Assembly (NCBI RefSeq): GCF_011100465.1
Contig: NZ_CP049740.1
Coordinates: 685,857 to 749,856, forward strand
Source: Jeotgalibaca arthritidis
GTDB lineage: Bacteria; Bacillota; Bacilli; Lactobacillales; Aerococcaceae
Length of the DNA: 64,000 bases
Direction of reading: 5' to 3'
This document shows, in pieces, positions 27,234 through 38,010 of this stretch. The notes beneath the pieces were generated by a model, which saw nothing but the letters and a program-made list of their open reading frames with translations, had not been told where the DNA came from and made no database searches. Position 1 is the first letter of the stretch. Every line of letters starts with the position of its first letter. The translations under genes and the position numbers were made by a program.

Positions 27234-27980
27234 TTACTTACTCTTACGACTACTGCCGTCTTGATAATTGATTTCGTAGCCATCTTGAATATTAAAGATA
27301 TAAACATTAAAGCTTAACCCTTCATCTTCAACCGATTGAGCCATCATATGAACGCCTCTAGCGACCAGTTCATCATCTCTAAATATCGGTTCAACTAAAT
27401 AGCGCACATGATTATTCGTTTGTTCTAAGTAATAATCAATATCATTTTCAAAACGTAGCATATGGGGATTATTTAAACTTCTAGTCCCTGTCATCAAGTT
27501 ACGAATATTATTATTCTCACCCGTTAATTGAAAGCCAATCAAATGACTACGGTTATATAACCATTGGCCGTTATCTAATTTCTTCTGTTTCCAGCCGGTT
27601 GGATCGATGTATAATGGCTCGCGTTCTTCAAGCGGGAATAAATCAGTTCCCAACATGGCGTGGGCAGCGCCCACACGGTTTAAGCGGTCTAACTCGCTAA
27701 ACGACTGCCAGCTTCCATCATCGAGTGATAATTCATCAGCGTCAAACGTTGGCTTGTTGCCGTTCACTTCAATCACTTGATTGACGCCATCGTATTCTAA
27801 ATAAGTAAGTTCAGATGCGGGCACCGTTTCTGTTAAAAATAAATCCTCTATCCACCCTTGAATTACCGGTAATGGCTGGGTCATTAATATAAATAAGACC
27901 GCTGCAGCGGCTAAAATACCATTTACAACTTTTAAACTAACATCTAATTCATCTTTTTTCTTTCTTCCTCTTGTTGCCAT
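27234..27980 (-). CDS. Membrane-anchored DNA/RNA non-specific endonuclease (EndA type)
   Basis: The 248-residue protein has an N-terminal anchor (about 15-45) and a beta-beta-alpha metal nuclease domain. The conserved region NRSHLIGFQLTGENNNIRNLMTGTR (about 140-165) matches the EndA pattern, in which the second His of the DRGH motif is catalytic; here the motif reads NRSH, so Asp-Arg-Gly-His is altered but His remains. The Asn after it, needed for magnesium, is present. EndA enzymes degrade one DNA strand during uptake or break down extracellular DNA. No competence genes are adjacent. Confidence 0.88.
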   Translation of the reverse strand: MATRGRKKKDELDVSLKVVNGILAAAAVLFILMTQPLPVIQGWIEDLFLTETVPASELTYLEYDGVNQVIEVNGNKPTFDADELSLDDGSWQSFSELDRLNRVGAAHAMLGTDLFPLEEREPLYIDPTGWKQKKLDNGQWLYNRSHLIGFQLTGENNNIRNLMTGTRSLNNPHMLRFENDIDYYLEQTNNHVRYLVEPIFRDDELVARGVHMMAQSVEDEGLSFNVYIFNIQDGYEINYQDGSSRKSK

Positions 27981-27994
27981 CTTTTTGTCTTCAA

Positions 27995-28453
27995 CTATCC
28001 TTTCTGGAATCCTTCATCATGTAGATAGGATTCAGCTTGTTCTTTTGTTTTAAAAATCCCTTCTACTTGATCGCTTGGTAATAAAACCGACCATACTGGA
28101 TTTTCAAATTGTAGGCGCAATACGTCACCACTTTTACTAAACCACAATTCTGAATAGCCATCTTCATAGCCCAATTCTGTTTTCTTTAAAAAGCTGATGG
28201 CCTCTTCTACTAGACCGCGAATCGTTTCTTCATCTTCTTCTAAAACAGAAATATAACCTTTTTTAGTTTCTTCTTTTGGTAGGTAGCCGGCATAAATAAA
28301 GGCATTACCGTTCGGATGTAAGAAGCGAACCAATACGGTTTTAGCTACTGCACTACCTTTAAAGTGATAGTTTAAGCGGTTCATGGAAACTGCTTGGCTT
28401 TCTAATTCTGAATAGCTATCAAAAATACGTTTTTTTTCCTCAAATGATAACAT
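27995..28453 (-). CDS. Conserved hypothetical protein, 152 aa
   Basis: A soluble alpha/beta protein with no signal or membrane segment. It is rich in Glu and has a C-terminal YLHDEGF motif. The gene stops 14 bases before the start of the EndA-type nuclease gene on the same strand, so the two probably share a transcript. I do not recognise the family; no function is proposed. Confidence 0.75.
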   Translation of the reverse strand: MLSFEEKKRIFDSYSELESQAVSMNRLNYHFKGSAVAKTVLVRFLHPNGNAFIYAGYLPKEETKKGYISVLEEDEETIRGLVEEAISFLKKTELGYEDGYSELWFSKSGDVLRLQFENPVWSVLLPSDQVEGIFKTKEQAESYLHDEGFQKG

Positions 28454-28520
28454 CTGTTATCCTCCTCTTTACGAAAAATAATCGGATTGCAGCGTCGGCA
28501 GTCCGATTAGTTTTTCATGC

Positions 28521-30029
28521 TTAAATATAATATAGGTTTTCTGATGAATAAACTGGATCGCTAGTAATATTCAAACCTAGATTTCTTAAAATTTGTTCGT
28601 CATCTTTTTTCAACATCACCGTTGAATGGGCTTGAACACCTGATAATTCAGATAATTTATTATAGCACAATTGGGCAGTTGGGTTAGTAACCGCACTAAT
28701 CGCTAAAGCAATTAAAATTTCGTTGGCGTTCAAAACAGGCATACGATTATGTAAAACATCTGCTTTTGTTCTTTGAATGGTTTCTAAAATAGTCAGAGAC
28801 AATAATGGAATCTCGTCAGCGACATTGGCTAATACTTTAATAGCGTTCAAAATAGCTGCAGAAGAAGAATCCATTAAATTAGAGGTACGTCCTGTTACAA
28901 TGCGACCATCTCTTAATTCAAAGGCCATCACTGATTTCGCATCATTGGTTTCTGTCTGAGCACGTAACTTTTCTGCATAACGACGAGCTGGTAGAACAGG
29001 CGGACGGTCTTCTTGTTGCACGCCCACATCTTCCAACAACATCTTCATTCGGTACATAATGTCTTCGCCGATTAAGCCTTTTTTATAGTCACATTCTGTT
29101 GCAAAACTACGACGAATAATTTCTTGTTTAGAAGCCTCTTGAACGACAGCGTCATCTGTAATCCCAAAGCCAACACGGTTCACGCCCATATCAGTCGGTG
29201 ATTGGTAAATGGATTCTTCACCTGTGATACGCTCGATAATCCGTTTGATAATCGGAAACGTTTCGATGTCGCGATTATAATTAACCGCAATCTTGTTGTA
29301 TTTGTCGTAATGGAAGTTGTCGATCATATTTACATCTTTTAGGTCCACGGTTGCTGCTTCATAGGCAACGTTTAGGGGGTGTTTCAATGGAATATTCCAA
29401 ACCGGGAACGTCTCAAATTTAGAGTAACCTGCTTTACGACCGAGTTGATTTTCATGGTACAACTGGTTTAGACAGGTTGCTAATTTCCCGCTACCGCCAC
29501 CTGGTGACGTCACGACAACAATTGGTTTTGTTGTTTCAATATAGTCGTTTTGGCCGAAGCCTTCTTCACTTGTAATCAAGTCGATATTTGATGGATAACC
29601 TTCAATACTGTTGTGGGTATACACTTTAATATCGCGTTTTGTCAGTTTGTTCATGAATAACTTGGTTGATGGCTGACCGTGGTAGCGTGTAATCACAACG
29701 CTATTGACTTTCAAGCCGAACTCTCTAAATTCATCAATCAAACGAAAAACATCCATATCGTAAGTAATACCGTAATCTCCGCGAATCTTATTACGTTCAA
29801 TATCGCCGGCGTACACACAAATCACGATTTCAGCTTGGTCTTTTAACCGCTGTAATAACTTAATTTTAGCATCTTCATCAAAACCTGGAAGGACTCTCTT
29901 GGCATGTTTGTCTCCGATTAATTTGCCGCCAAATTCTAAATACAATTTGTCGTAATGATTGACGCGTTCTAAAATATAACGCGACTGCTCTTCAATATAT
30001 TTCTTGGAATCAAAGCCTATTTTACTCAT
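28521..30029 (-). CDS. DUF1846 family protein
   Basis: The 502-residue protein belongs to the DUF1846 family, recognised by [40 protein letters not shown] and [20 protein letters not shown]. The last is a glycine-rich nucleotide-binding-like loop. The protein is cytosolic and its length is normal for the family. Function has not been established to my knowledge. It is monocistronic, with GGGGGTTTGG as a weak ribosome binding site. Confidence 0.9.
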   Translation of the reverse strand: MSKIGFDSKKYIEEQSRYILERVNHYDKLYLEFGGKLIGDKHAKRVLPGFDEDAKIKLLQRLKDQAEIVICVYAGDIERNKIRGDYGITYDMDVFRLIDEFREFGLKVNSVVITRYHGQPSTKLFMNKLTKRDIKVYTHNSIEGYPSNIDLITSEEGFGQNDYIETTKPIVVVTSPGGGSGKLATCLNQLYHENQLGRKAGYSKFETFPVWNIPLKHPLNVAYEAATVDLKDVNMIDNFHYDKYNKIAVNYNRDIETFPIIKRIIERITGEESIYQSPTDMGVNRVGFGITDDAVVQEASKQEIIRRSFATECDYKKGLIGEDIMYRMKMLLEDVGVQQEDRPPVLPARRYAEKLRAQTETNDAKSVMAFELRDGRIVTGRTSNLMDSSSAAILNAIKVLANVADEIPLLSLTILETIQRTKADVLHNRMPVLNANEILIALAISAVTNPTAQLCYNKLSELSGVQAHSTVMLKKDDEQILRNLGLNITSDPVYSSENLYYI

Positions 30030-30126
30030 ACCAAACCCCCACTTTTCATTCTGCTCTGCTACTGTTCAACTCTATTAATTATAAAGATAATCTAGCCGAT
30101 TGCAACGTTAGCACCCTCTTTTTTTA

Positions 30127-30651
30127 TTACCAGTCTTGCTGCCAATTTTCAAATATTTTTTGATACTCCTTAATCATCGCTTCTTTTCGTTTCAATAAGG
30201 TCGATAGCGCGCCTAACAACTGTTCCGGCTCATCACACATATCGCAATCTTCCTTTTGGCGTTCAATCGCTTCTTCCACTGGCTCATAAGGAACAGCTAG
30301 CTTAATCTCATTTAAAATCGCATAAATTTGTTTGCGCATCCGTTCCATTCTCTGTGGCTGAGCTGCTTTAATCTCTTCCAAATGCCCCAACACATAGGAG
30401 AAAGGCAAATGACGCAGCATCCTGCCCTCTTTTACATGGACATATTCCTTTGTAAATGGACTAACGCCATTAGCAGTACCATGAATTTGATACCATCCAT
30501 CATAAATATCCCACTGTCCCTCGCTGATTTCCGGTTGAAAATCACGTTTCACTCGAAAGACCTTATCTTCACCTGTAATTTCAGCTACCCAGCGCTTTTC
30601 ATCCTGCTCACTAGGCATCAAAAACAACCGTTGTGCTTTCATCTCTGTCAC
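30127..30651 (-). CDS. Conserved hypothetical protein, 174 aa
   Basis: A cytosolic protein with an N-terminal beta-rich half (about 1-75) and a helical C-terminal half with a coiled-coil-like segment (about 145-170). Two acidic Cys residues in DCDMCDE could bind metal. The first codon is GTG (30651), and an ATG three codons later (30642) is the alternative; AGGAAAGAAG lies before both. I do not recognise the family. Confidence 0.7.
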   Translation of the reverse strand: MTEMKAQRLFLMPSEQDEKRWVAEITGEDKVFRVKRDFQPEISEGQWDIYDGWYQIHGTANGVSPFTKEYVHVKEGRMLRHLPFSYVLGHLEEIKAAQPQRMERMRKQIYAILNEIKLAVPYEPVEEAIERQKEDCDMCDEPEQLLGALSTLLKRKEAMIKEYQKIFENWQQDW

Positions 30652-30774
30652 TTCTTTCCTGTCATTCTCGTCTTATCTAGTTTGGCATAAGTTAACGAAA
30701 AATGGAAATGAAAGTCAGAAAAAAAATAACCCATTTTGCGGAAAGGTGCTGTTTCTGCTGGACAATTGCTAATA

Positions 30775-30804
30775 AGAAAAGCGGACAAGTCCGCCTTGGC
30801 CTAT
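30775..30804. repeat. Dispersed 30-bp repeat, copy 1
   Basis: Identical over 30 bases to 37645-37674. It contains the palindrome GCGGACAAGTCCGC followed by CTTGGCCTAT. This copy sits between the hypothetical protein gene at 30127 and the terminator of the ABC transporter gene. Confidence 0.85.
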
Positions 30805-30843
30805 AAAAAAAGTCAGACGTTTTTAGCGTCTGACTGATTCTGT
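30805..30843 (-). terminator. Terminator of the MacB-like ABC transporter gene
   Basis: GTCAGACG(C) pairs with GCGTCTGAC around a T-rich loop. On the minus strand it is followed by T7. It lies just after the transporter stop codon. Confidence 0.8.
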
Positions 30844-30851
30844 AAGCTATT

Positions 30852-33452
30852 TTATTCTGAGCGAAGTGCTTCTACTGGGTCTTTCTTAGCTGCCATACGA
30901 GATGGAATCACGCCTGCAATTACAGTTAGAATTAAACTGATTAAAATGAGGCCAATACCACCCATTGCTGGTAGCGAAGAGATACCTGAAATACCTGTCA
31001 TATTTTTAATGATGATATTAATCGGAACATTCAATAGTAAGGTAATACCAATTCCTAGCACACCTGATAAGAGACCAATAATAAAGGTTTCGGCATTAAA
31101 GACGCGAGAAATATCTTTCTTAGATGCTCCGACGCTTCGTAAAATACCAATTTCTTTTGTTCGTTCTAGAACAGAGATATAAGTAATAATCCCAATCATA
31201 ATAGAAGATACAACTAAGGATACACCTACAAAGGCAATCAATACGTAAGAAATGATGTTAATGATTGACGTTACCGAACTCATCAATGTTCCCACCAAGT
31301 CAGAGTAAGTAATCGTATTTTCATCACGACCTGCTTCTGTTTCTGCATCATTGTATTCAGCAATTAAGGCTTCTAAACTATCTTTCGCTTCAAAGTCTTT
31401 CGCATAAATATTAATAGATGATGGTTTAGCCAAATCAACTGCACCTAATGTTGCTAGGTTTGCGTCATAAGTGGCATTGGCATTGTCTTGATAAGTAGCG
31501 ATTAATTCTGCCAATTCTTCTTCAGACAAGGTTGCCATATAGGCACGTTGTTCATCTGATAAATTAGCTAAATTAAATTCTTCGCCACTATCTTCTGGGA
31601 ATTCCAGACCCGTAAAGACATTAATTTCTGGGTTCTCTTTTTGTTCCTTTACAATCGTTGCTTCGTTTGTTTGGTTAATGACCCATTCTTTCAAGTTGCT
31701 TGTGTAACCAATTGATCCTGTTTCTTGTCCAGTGATTGCTTCCTCATTTGGACGCATAATCCCAACAATTTTTAACGCTTGACTGTTGGCAATCACGTCT
31801 TCCATAAAGGCTTCATCGTCACTGCGATTTACCCAATGGTCATTTTCTTTTTCATACATATCGGTATCTAACACTAATTGGAAGGTCATTGCCATTAATT
31901 CGTCATAAGAATAAGCAGGTGCATCTTCCATATCTACGCCTTCACCATTCATGATTTTTTCAAAATTATCTGCTAGCGTTTCTTGACTCAACAAGCCAAG
32001 TGCATACAACATATAATCGCTGACACTATTGTTTTCATCCACAATTAAAACTACTTCATTTGCCTCTTCTGGCCAGCGACCAGTCAAGGTATCATATTGT
32101 GTTTCTAATAAGTCTTGATTATCTAGCATTTCAGTCCAGATATTCATTTGAGAAGAAGCCGCACTACCACCAGATAATGCGTTTTGCAACGGATTACCAC
32201 CGCCTGCCATCATTTGGCCCATCCCAATAGCATCAAGAACTTGTGATGGATTCACTTTTAGCACACCATCAACACTGTCTTGGCTGTAAATATTGATTGG
32301 AAGGTTATAGCTGTATTGAATGGCATTCGTCACATCCCCTACACGGCTATCGGTTTCCAAAAATGTTTTAAAAGCTTCTAAGTTATTTGAACCTTGGCGA
32401 TTTGACAAAGTATCCATAACATCTTTCATAATCGGTGTTGCCGTTACTTCACCGTCTGTCGCTTCGTTTGACGCGCTCGCATTCACACCCATCAAAGCCT
32501 GCATAATCACCGACATATCCAAAGTCGACTCTTCAATCGTTAGCGGATAAGACGACAAGGTATCTTCTTCAATACGTGAAATATAGTTTTGAACCCCATT
32601 AGAAAGGGAAAGAATTAAGGCAATTCCAATAATCCCAATACTGCCGGCGAAAGCCGTCAAGAAGGTCCGTCCTTTTTTAGTCAGTAAGTTATTAAAACTT
32701 AGTCCTAGTGCTGTAAAGAAGGACATAAAGGTCTTTTCATTTTTTAGAACGGTACTCTCACGTAATTCGCTCTCCGTTGTCGGGTTGGAATCTTCTAAAA
32801 TTTCACCGTCTAGCACTTTGATAATTCGTGTTGAATATTCTGCTGCTAAATCAGGATTATGGGTAACCATAATTACTAAACGATCAGAGGCAATTTCCTT
32901 TAGCAGGTTCATAATTTGAACACTTGTCTCAGAATCCAAGGCCCCTGTTGGTTCATCAGCCAGCAAGATTTCCGGATCATTAATCAAGGCACGCGCAATA
33001 GCAACCCGTTGCATCTGTCCACCTGACAATTGGCTAGGACGTTTATTCATATGGTCTTTCAACCCAACTTTAGTTAAGACATCACGCGCACGTTCACGGC
33101 GTTCATCTTTTGATACACCTGATAAGGTTAAGGCAAGCTCCACATTTGCCAAAACAGATTGATGGGGAATCAAGTTGTAACTTTGGAAAATAAACCCAAC
33201 CGAGTGATTTCGGTAAGTATCCCAATCTTTTTCTTTAAAGTCTTTTGTTGATTTGTTATTGATTAGTAAATCACCGCTACTGTATTGATCTAATCCTCCA
33301 ATAATATTCAGCATCGTTGTCTTACCTGAACCACTTTGACCCAGAATAGACACAAATTCGTTGCTTCGGAATTTCAAATTGATGCCTTTTAATGCTTGAA
33401 CGGTTTCGTCACCTGTTCGGTATTCTTTTGTAATATTCTTTAACTCTAGCAT
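30852..33452 (-). CDS. MacB-type ABC transporter, ATPase and permease fused
   Basis: The 866-residue protein starts with a complete ABC ATPase (about 1-225: Walker [10 protein letters not shown]-loop FQSYNL, signature LSGGQMQR, Walker B ILLADEP, H-loop). A FtsX/MacB-type permease follows: one helix near 265-285, a large outside domain (about 290-725), and three helices (about 735-860) ending with [16 protein letters not shown]. Members extrude peptides, toxins or antibiotics, or pull on envelope proteins. The ATPase and permease are in one chain, as in MacB. No partner periplasmic-adaptor-type gene lies nearby, so the substrate is unknown. Confidence 0.9.
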   Translation of the reverse strand: MLELKNITKEYRTGDETVQALKGINLKFRSNEFVSILGQSGSGKTTMLNIIGGLDQYSSGDLLINNKSTKDFKEKDWDTYRNHSVGFIFQSYNLIPHQSVLANVELALTLSGVSKDERRERARDVLTKVGLKDHMNKRPSQLSGGQMQRVAIARALINDPEILLADEPTGALDSETSVQIMNLLKEIASDRLVIMVTHNPDLAAEYSTRIIKVLDGEILEDSNPTTESELRESTVLKNEKTFMSFFTALGLSFNNLLTKKGRTFLTAFAGSIGIIGIALILSLSNGVQNYISRIEEDTLSSYPLTIEESTLDMSVIMQALMGVNASASNEATDGEVTATPIMKDVMDTLSNRQGSNNLEAFKTFLETDSRVGDVTNAIQYSYNLPINIYSQDSVDGVLKVNPSQVLDAIGMGQMMAGGGNPLQNALSGGSAASSQMNIWTEMLDNQDLLETQYDTLTGRWPEEANEVVLIVDENNSVSDYMLYALGLLSQETLADNFEKIMNGEGVDMEDAPAYSYDELMAMTFQLVLDTDMYEKENDHWVNRSDDEAFMEDVIANSQALKIVGIMRPNEEAITGQETGSIGYTSNLKEWVINQTNEATIVKEQKENPEINVFTGLEFPEDSGEEFNLANLSDEQRAYMATLSEEELAELIATYQDNANATYDANLATLGAVDLAKPSSINIYAKDFEAKDSLEALIAEYNDAETEAGRDENTITYSDLVGTLMSSVTSIINIISYVLIAFVGVSLVVSSIMIGIITYISVLERTKEIGILRSVGASKKDISRVFNAETFIIGLLSGVLGIGITLLLNVPINIIIKNMTGISGISSLPAMGGIGLILISLILTVIAGVIPSRMAAKKDPVEALRSE

Positions 33453-33586
33453 TATCTCTCACCTTTCATCATGACTACTGCCAGCTCCACCAAACAATCT
33501 TCGCAGTCCATCATTACCTACAATAGTGTAGATTTTTTACAAAGTGAATGCAAGACAAGAGTCTTTAAATTTTCAATAAAATACGA

Positions 33587-35629
33587 CTAACCTTCCAATA
33601 TCTGTGCCATTGCTTCTTGCATATCCGTTGTCGGTCGTTGGCAAGTAAAATTCTGACACACATAAATCATGGTTTGACCCGGATTATTCGGATAATCGCT
33701 TGTATAAGGAGCCAAATCGGCCAAGTCCGCTGCGTCATCAGCCAGCAAGGTCACCACATTTGGTAAGTAAGCGGTCTGTAATTTTTCTAAAAAGCGCGCC
33801 TTTTCTTTGCCGAAAACAAGGACCTGCTGACTTGGGTAATGGGTTAAGAGCAAACTTCTCATTAAGCTTGGTGTGGAAGCCGGTGCTTCTTTTATATCGG
33901 TATTGAAAATACTTAGGAGTTCATTTAACCGCTTTTCATAGTGGCTATGAGCTGTCATTAAGGCTAGCTTGGCATAAACAAAGCTTGCGATACTATTACC
34001 TGATGGCAAGCCGCCTTCAACGACTTCTTTCTCTTGAACAATCATTTGTTCGCTGTCACTGCCGCTAAAGAAAAAGCCGCCTAACTCCGTATCCCAAAAT
34101 AAATCTTCCATCTCTCTACACGTCGCCATCGCTTTTTCTAAATTCTTGCGGTCAGCCCCTGCTTCATAGAGGCTTAAATAAGCCCATGATAAAAAGGCAT
34201 AATCATCTAAGTAGGCATGGAACTTGGCCTCACCTTGACGGTAGCGAGCTTGCAATCGGCCATTTTCGTAAAGCTTCTCTTCTATAAAAAGAAGAGCCTT
34301 TTTTGCCATTTCTAGCATATCAGTGTCTTGGAAAACGGCAGCTGCCTGACTTAGAGCCGCAATCATTAAACTGTTCCAACTCGTTAGTACTTTATCATCC
34401 AGATGCGGGTAAACGCGCTCCTTCCGAACCGCTAACAAACTTTGGCATGCTTGACTCAATGTCATAACGATTTCTTCTTCTGATAAGCCATAGTCTGCTG
34501 CATAAGTTGAAAAATCAAGTTGCGGTAAGTAAAGAATGTTTTTCCCTTCAAAGTTTCCGCGCGGCGACACACCATAAACATCGACAAACAAATCTGCCGT
34601 TTCTTCATCTAAATGGTCGTAGATTTCTGAGAATGTCCATGTATAGTATTTTCCTTCTTCACCTTCTGAATCGGCGTCAATGGCTGAATAAAAACCACCT
34701 TCCTCAGCTGTCATTTCAGCTTTAATAAAGGTTACCAGTTGAAGGGCTTTTTCCTTATAAAATGGCTTTTTAGTTATTTGATAGCTACTTGCTAGCACCA
34801 TTAATAGCATGGCATTATCATAGAGCATTTTTTCAAAGTGCGGCGTCTTCCAACGACGGTCTACTGTATAGCGTGAAAACCCAAAACCAAGTTGATCCCA
34901 AATGCCCCCTTTTATCATATTAACTAACGTGTGTTCCACCATATAGAGGGCTTTTTTAGTCTTAGTTACTTGATAATAGTGCAATAAAAATAGTAAGTTT
35001 TGCGCTTGCGGAAATTTTTGTCCCGTTCCGAAGCCACCAAACACCAGATCGAAACGTTGTTCAAGTGTTTGATAGGCTTGATCAATGGTTTCTTTCGACA
35101 AACCTTCTCCTTTTTCTCGCTCAATTGTTTTATCCAAAGCAGCTTTTACATTTTTTTCGATGTCAGCTAACTGATTTTTATCTTCCTTATAAATACGGTG
35201 AACATGCGACAATACATCTACTAAGCCTGGCAATTGCTGTCTTCGCTCCTTAGGGAAATAAGTCCCCGCAAAGAAAGGTCGTTTTTCAGGCGTCATCACA
35301 ATCGTTAAGGGCCAACCGCCTTGCCCTGTCATCATTTGGCAAATTTTCATGTAGACAGAATCAATATCTGGACGCTCTTCGCGGTCCACTTTAATAGCGA
35401 CATAATGGTCGTTCATATAACGAGCAACACCTTCGTCCTCAAAGGATTCGTGGGCCATGACGTGGCACCAATGACAAGTTGAATAGCCAATAGATAGAAA
35501 GATAGGCTTGTCTTCTTTTTCTGCCTTATTGAATGCTTCTTCTCCCCACGGATACCAATCAATTGGATTATTGGCGTGTTGGAGTAAATAAGGGGATTTT
35601 TCTTGAGAAAGTCGATTTTGATGAGTCAT
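33587..35629 (-). CDS. DUF255 (YyaL/Spermatogenesis-associated-20-like) thioredoxin-domain protein
   Basis: The 680-residue protein opens with [20 protein letters not shown] and a thioredoxin-like STCHWCHVM motif (about residues 47-55), the DUF255 signature. An (alpha/alpha)6-barrel domain of N-acylglucosamine epimerase type follows in the middle (for example [14 protein letters not shown] and [12 protein letters not shown]). The C-terminus has the FTCQRPTTD ending. The family is widespread but its activity is not established. Length is standard. It is monocistronic. Confidence 0.92.
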   Translation of the reverse strand: MTHQNRLSQEKSPYLLQHANNPIDWYPWGEEAFNKAEKEDKPIFLSIGYSTCHWCHVMAHESFEDEGVARYMNDHYVAIKVDREERPDIDSVYMKICQMMTGQGGWPLTIVMTPEKRPFFAGTYFPKERRQQLPGLVDVLSHVHRIYKEDKNQLADIEKNVKAALDKTIEREKGEGLSKETIDQAYQTLEQRFDLVFGGFGTGQKFPQAQNLLFLLHYYQVTKTKKALYMVEHTLVNMIKGGIWDQLGFGFSRYTVDRRWKTPHFEKMLYDNAMLLMVLASSYQITKKPFYKEKALQLVTFIKAEMTAEEGGFYSAIDADSEGEEGKYYTWTFSEIYDHLDEETADLFVDVYGVSPRGNFEGKNILYLPQLDFSTYAADYGLSEEEIVMTLSQACQSLLAVRKERVYPHLDDKVLTSWNSLMIAALSQAAAVFQDTDMLEMAKKALLFIEEKLYENGRLQARYRQGEAKFHAYLDDYAFLSWAYLSLYEAGADRKNLEKAMATCREMEDLFWDTELGGFFFSGSDSEQMIVQEKEVVEGGLPSGNSIASFVYAKLALMTAHSHYEKRLNELLSIFNTDIKEAPASTPSLMRSLLLTHYPSQQVLVFGKEKARFLEKLQTAYLPNVVTLLADDAADLADLAPYTSDYPNNPGQTMIYVCQNFTCQRPTTDMQEAMAQILEG

Positions 35630-35851
35630 CTCACTCTTCCTTTCTGTTTGTGCTAGTTTAAGTATAAGGCTTTTCGATTAGAAAGGAAACGCAAGTAACT
35701 TAGCATAAAAATCAGACTTTAGATGGATTTTTAGTCAAAAAAAGGGTTGTAAATTGCCTATAAAACTTGCTTATGCTATATTGAAATTATATAAAGTACT
35801 ATTTTTTTATCCGATGGAATAAGAGCGTAAAAGAAGAAAAGAGGGGTGTCT

Positions 35852-36904
35852 ATGGCAAGAGGTGGTGGCCGCGGTGGCGGCTCGTTTGGAGGAGGCCGTG
35901 GCGGTGGTGGATCCTTCGGCGGTTCACGAGGATCCGGTGGCCGAAGTAGTTCTGGTGGCCGCGGTGGCGGTTCATTCGGAGGAGGTCGTGGAGGCGGTTC
36001 TTGGGGCGGTGGCAGTTCTTATAATCGACCGCGAACCGGTCCTATTTTTGTAAACACTGGTGGTGGTTACCGTAGAAGACGTGGACCTTATTATGGTGGT
36101 CCATCTGGTGGTGGCGGTTGTGGCACGGGTTGTGGAACAGCGATGAGCACACTACTCATTCTTGGCTTTATTTTCTTTCTGTTAATTCCGTTGATGTCTA
36201 GTGGTGGCAGCAGCAGTAGTGGTTCGTCATCGTCCATCACGCGTTCGACGATTGAGCGTGAACCATTACCAGCCGGTTCCGTGAACGAGACAGACTACTT
36301 CACAGATGAAGCGGGTTGGATTGAGAGTCAAACAGAGCTGATAGATGGCTTACGTTATTTCTATCAAGAAACAGGCGTACAGCCACATGTTTACATTACC
36401 GAGTCCATTAACGGCTCGTCGTCAGCGACCATAGCTGATGTTGAAGCTTTTGCGGCAACGCTTTACGATGATTTATTTACGGATGAAGCTCATTTGCTAT
36501 TAGTCTTCTACGAAGGCACGCCAAATAACTACATCACTCAATATGTCACCGGAACGCAAGCCAAGCAAGTGATTGATACGGAAGCAGCTGATATTTTGCT
36601 GGACTACATTGATCGCTATTACTATGAAAGTAATTTAACTGATGCGCAGTTCTTTAGCAAAGCCTTTAGGGATGCAGCTGATAGGATTATGACCGTGACG
36701 ACCTCGCCATGGATTCCTGTCTTTATGATTGCTGGCGCTGCTGCGATTGCCTTTCTTCTATTCTATTGGTGGAAGAAGCGTAAGGAACAGCAAGCTATTG
36801 AAGCTAAGCGCACCGAAGATATTTTAAACAAGCCACTTAGCACGTTTGGAGGCTCATCAGAAGCGGATGACCTAGCTAAAAAATACAGTGATGACAAGCA
36901 ATAA
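35852..36904 (+). CDS. Gly/Arg-rich membrane protein with TPM-like domain, PspA partner
   Basis: The 350-residue protein has an N-terminal region of GGR and GGGSFGG repeats (about 2-95), a first membrane helix (about 97-117), an extracytoplasmic domain with TPM-like features (TDYFTDEAGWI, HLLLVFYEGTPNNYIT, about 145-285), and a second helix (about 290-312) with a charged tail. The ATG at 35852 follows GAGGGGTG; a GTG at 35846 lies inside that site. It is immediately upstream of pspA (24-base gap), so the two are one operon and probably serve the same membrane-stress function. The RGG-like tail on the cytoplasmic side is unusual. Confidence 0.8.
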   Translation: MARGGGRGGGSFGGGRGGGGSFGGSRGSGGRSSSGGRGGGSFGGGRGGGSWGGGSSYNRPRTGPIFVNTGGGYRRRRGPYYGGPSGGGGCGTGCGTAMSTLLILGFIFFLLIPLMSSGGSSSSGSSSSITRSTIEREPLPAGSVNETDYFTDEAGWIESQTELIDGLRYFYQETGVQPHVYITESINGSSSATIADVEAFAATLYDDLFTDEAHLLLVFYEGTPNNYITQYVTGTQAKQVIDTEAADILLDYIDRYYYESNLTDAQFFSKAFRDAADRIMTVTTSPWIPVFMIAGAAAIAFLLFYWWKKRKEQQAIEAKRTEDILNKPLSTFGGSSEADDLAKKYSDDKQ

Positions 36905-36928
36905 CCCATTAAAAGGAGGAAATAAATT

Positions 36929-37633
36929 ATGTCAATTCTAAACCGTTTTACAGATATTTTAAGTGCCAACATCAATGCCGTTATCGACCGCATGGAAAAT
37001 CCTGAAAAGATGATCGATCAATACTTGCGTGACATGATGGACGATTTAGCTGAAGTGAAACAAAGTACTGCTGGCATTATGGCAGAAGAAAAACGTGCTA
37101 AACGCGAAGTCGATCAAAATGAAGCTGAAGTGAAAAAGTACGAAGAGCTAGCTAAAAAAGCACTAGAAGCTGGTAACGAAGATGATGCACGTGTTTTCCT
37201 TTCTAAAAAGCAAGAGATTGAAAATGTTGGTGCTGGTCTAGCAACAGCTTACGCATCAGCGCATGAAAATGCTGTTAAGATGCGTCAAATGCATGACAAA
37301 TTAGCTGAAGACATTGAAAAATTAAGACAACGTCGCGCGATGATTAAAGGTAAGATGTCTGTTGCTAAGACACAAGAAAAATTGAATGACGTGACACAAA
37401 GCGTATCGAAATCTCAAAGCGCTATGGGTTCATTCCAACGTATGGAAGACAAAGCAAACCGTTTATTAGACGAAGCAAATTCTATGTCCGAATTAAACTC
37501 AGAACCAATTGATAAAGCGAAAGAGCTAGAAGAAAAATATGCTAGCCAAACATCTGCAGCTGTAGAAGATGAGTTAACTCGTATGAAACGCGAGCTCGGC
37601 TTAGCACCAGCTGAAGAAACTGACGCAGAATAA
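36929..37633 (+). CDS. pspA: PspA/IM30 family membrane-stress protein
   Basis: The 234-residue protein is almost entirely coiled coil, starting with MSILNRFTDILSANINAVIDRMENPEKM, an amphipathic helix that binds membrane, and ending acidic. It matches the PspA/IM30/Vipp family in length and pattern. PspA oligomers support membrane integrity under stress such as antibiotics, lipid damage or secretion block. AAAGGAGG precedes the ATG. It follows the TPM-like protein gene in an operon. Confidence 0.93.
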   Translation: MSILNRFTDILSANINAVIDRMENPEKMIDQYLRDMMDDLAEVKQSTAGIMAEEKRAKREVDQNEAEVKKYEELAKKALEAGNEDDARVFLSKKQEIENVGAGLATAYASAHENAVKMRQMHDKLAEDIEKLRQRRAMIKGKMSVAKTQEKLNDVTQSVSKSQSAMGSFQRMEDKANRLLDEANSMSELNSEPIDKAKELEEKYASQTSAAVEDELTRMKRELGLAPAEETDAE

Positions 37634-37644
37634 GAATGTATATT

Positions 37645-37674
37645 AGAAAAGCGGACAAGTCCGCCTTGGCCTAT
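37645..37674. repeat. Dispersed 30-bp repeat, copy 2
   Basis: Identical to 30775-30804 over 30 bases. Its last seven bases (TGGCCTA) form the outer arm of the nested hairpin at 37667-37801. Confidence 0.85.
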
Positions 37675-37801
37675 GAAAAAATAGGAAATTTGACCCTGAA
37701 TTGTCAGGAGACTTCGCGCTTCAGCGGGTTAGTCGAATGATATGCGTTAGCGAGCAGCGAAGCGCGCAATGGGGCAAATTTATCTTTTTTTCACTAGGCC
37801 A
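37667..37801. repeat. 135-nt nested hairpin element downstream of pspA
   Basis: Three arm pairs are nested and symmetrical: TGGCCTA (37667-37673) with TAGGCCA (37795-37801); AAATTTG (37686-37692) with CAAATTT (37775-37781); CGCGCTTC (37715-37722) with GAAGCGCG (37759-37766). A-rich and T-rich strands between them (GAAAAAA and TTTTTTC) also pair. It has no coding potential. It could be a MITE-like repeat, a structured RNA or an unusual terminator region. Confidence 0.7.
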
Positions 37802-37854
37802 GGACTTGGGAGTTAGACATTGATGGCTGAACTTATAATCCCCTAGTATATAAG

Positions 37855-37884
37855 AAAAGCTTGGGCAGCCGCCCAAGCTTTTTG
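37855..37884 (+). terminator. Rho-independent terminator
   Basis: AAAAGCTTGGGC pairs with GCCCAAGCTTTTT around AGCC, with T5 following. It ends the pspA operon transcript. Confidence 0.8.
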
Positions 37885-37965
37885 TTTTGATTAGATGAGT
37901 TGACTTGATGCAGTCAGATGTTAATCAAAACCTTTCTCCTGATAACACTAACCCTGCTACAAGGT

Positions 37966-38003
37966 AAAAAACACCTCGGAAGCTGAGGGCTTCCGAGGTG
38001 TTT
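37966..38003 (-). terminator. Terminator of ptsG
   Basis: AAAACACCTCGGAAG pairs with CTTCCGAGGTGTTTT. It lies just beyond the ptsG stop on the minus strand. Confidence 0.9.
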
Positions 38004-38010
38004 TCTTGGC

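Noticed and set aside
35862-36053. Frame inside the Gly-rich region of the PspA partner gene
   Set aside because: It is a second reading of the repetitive GGN codons and has no ribosome binding site of its own.
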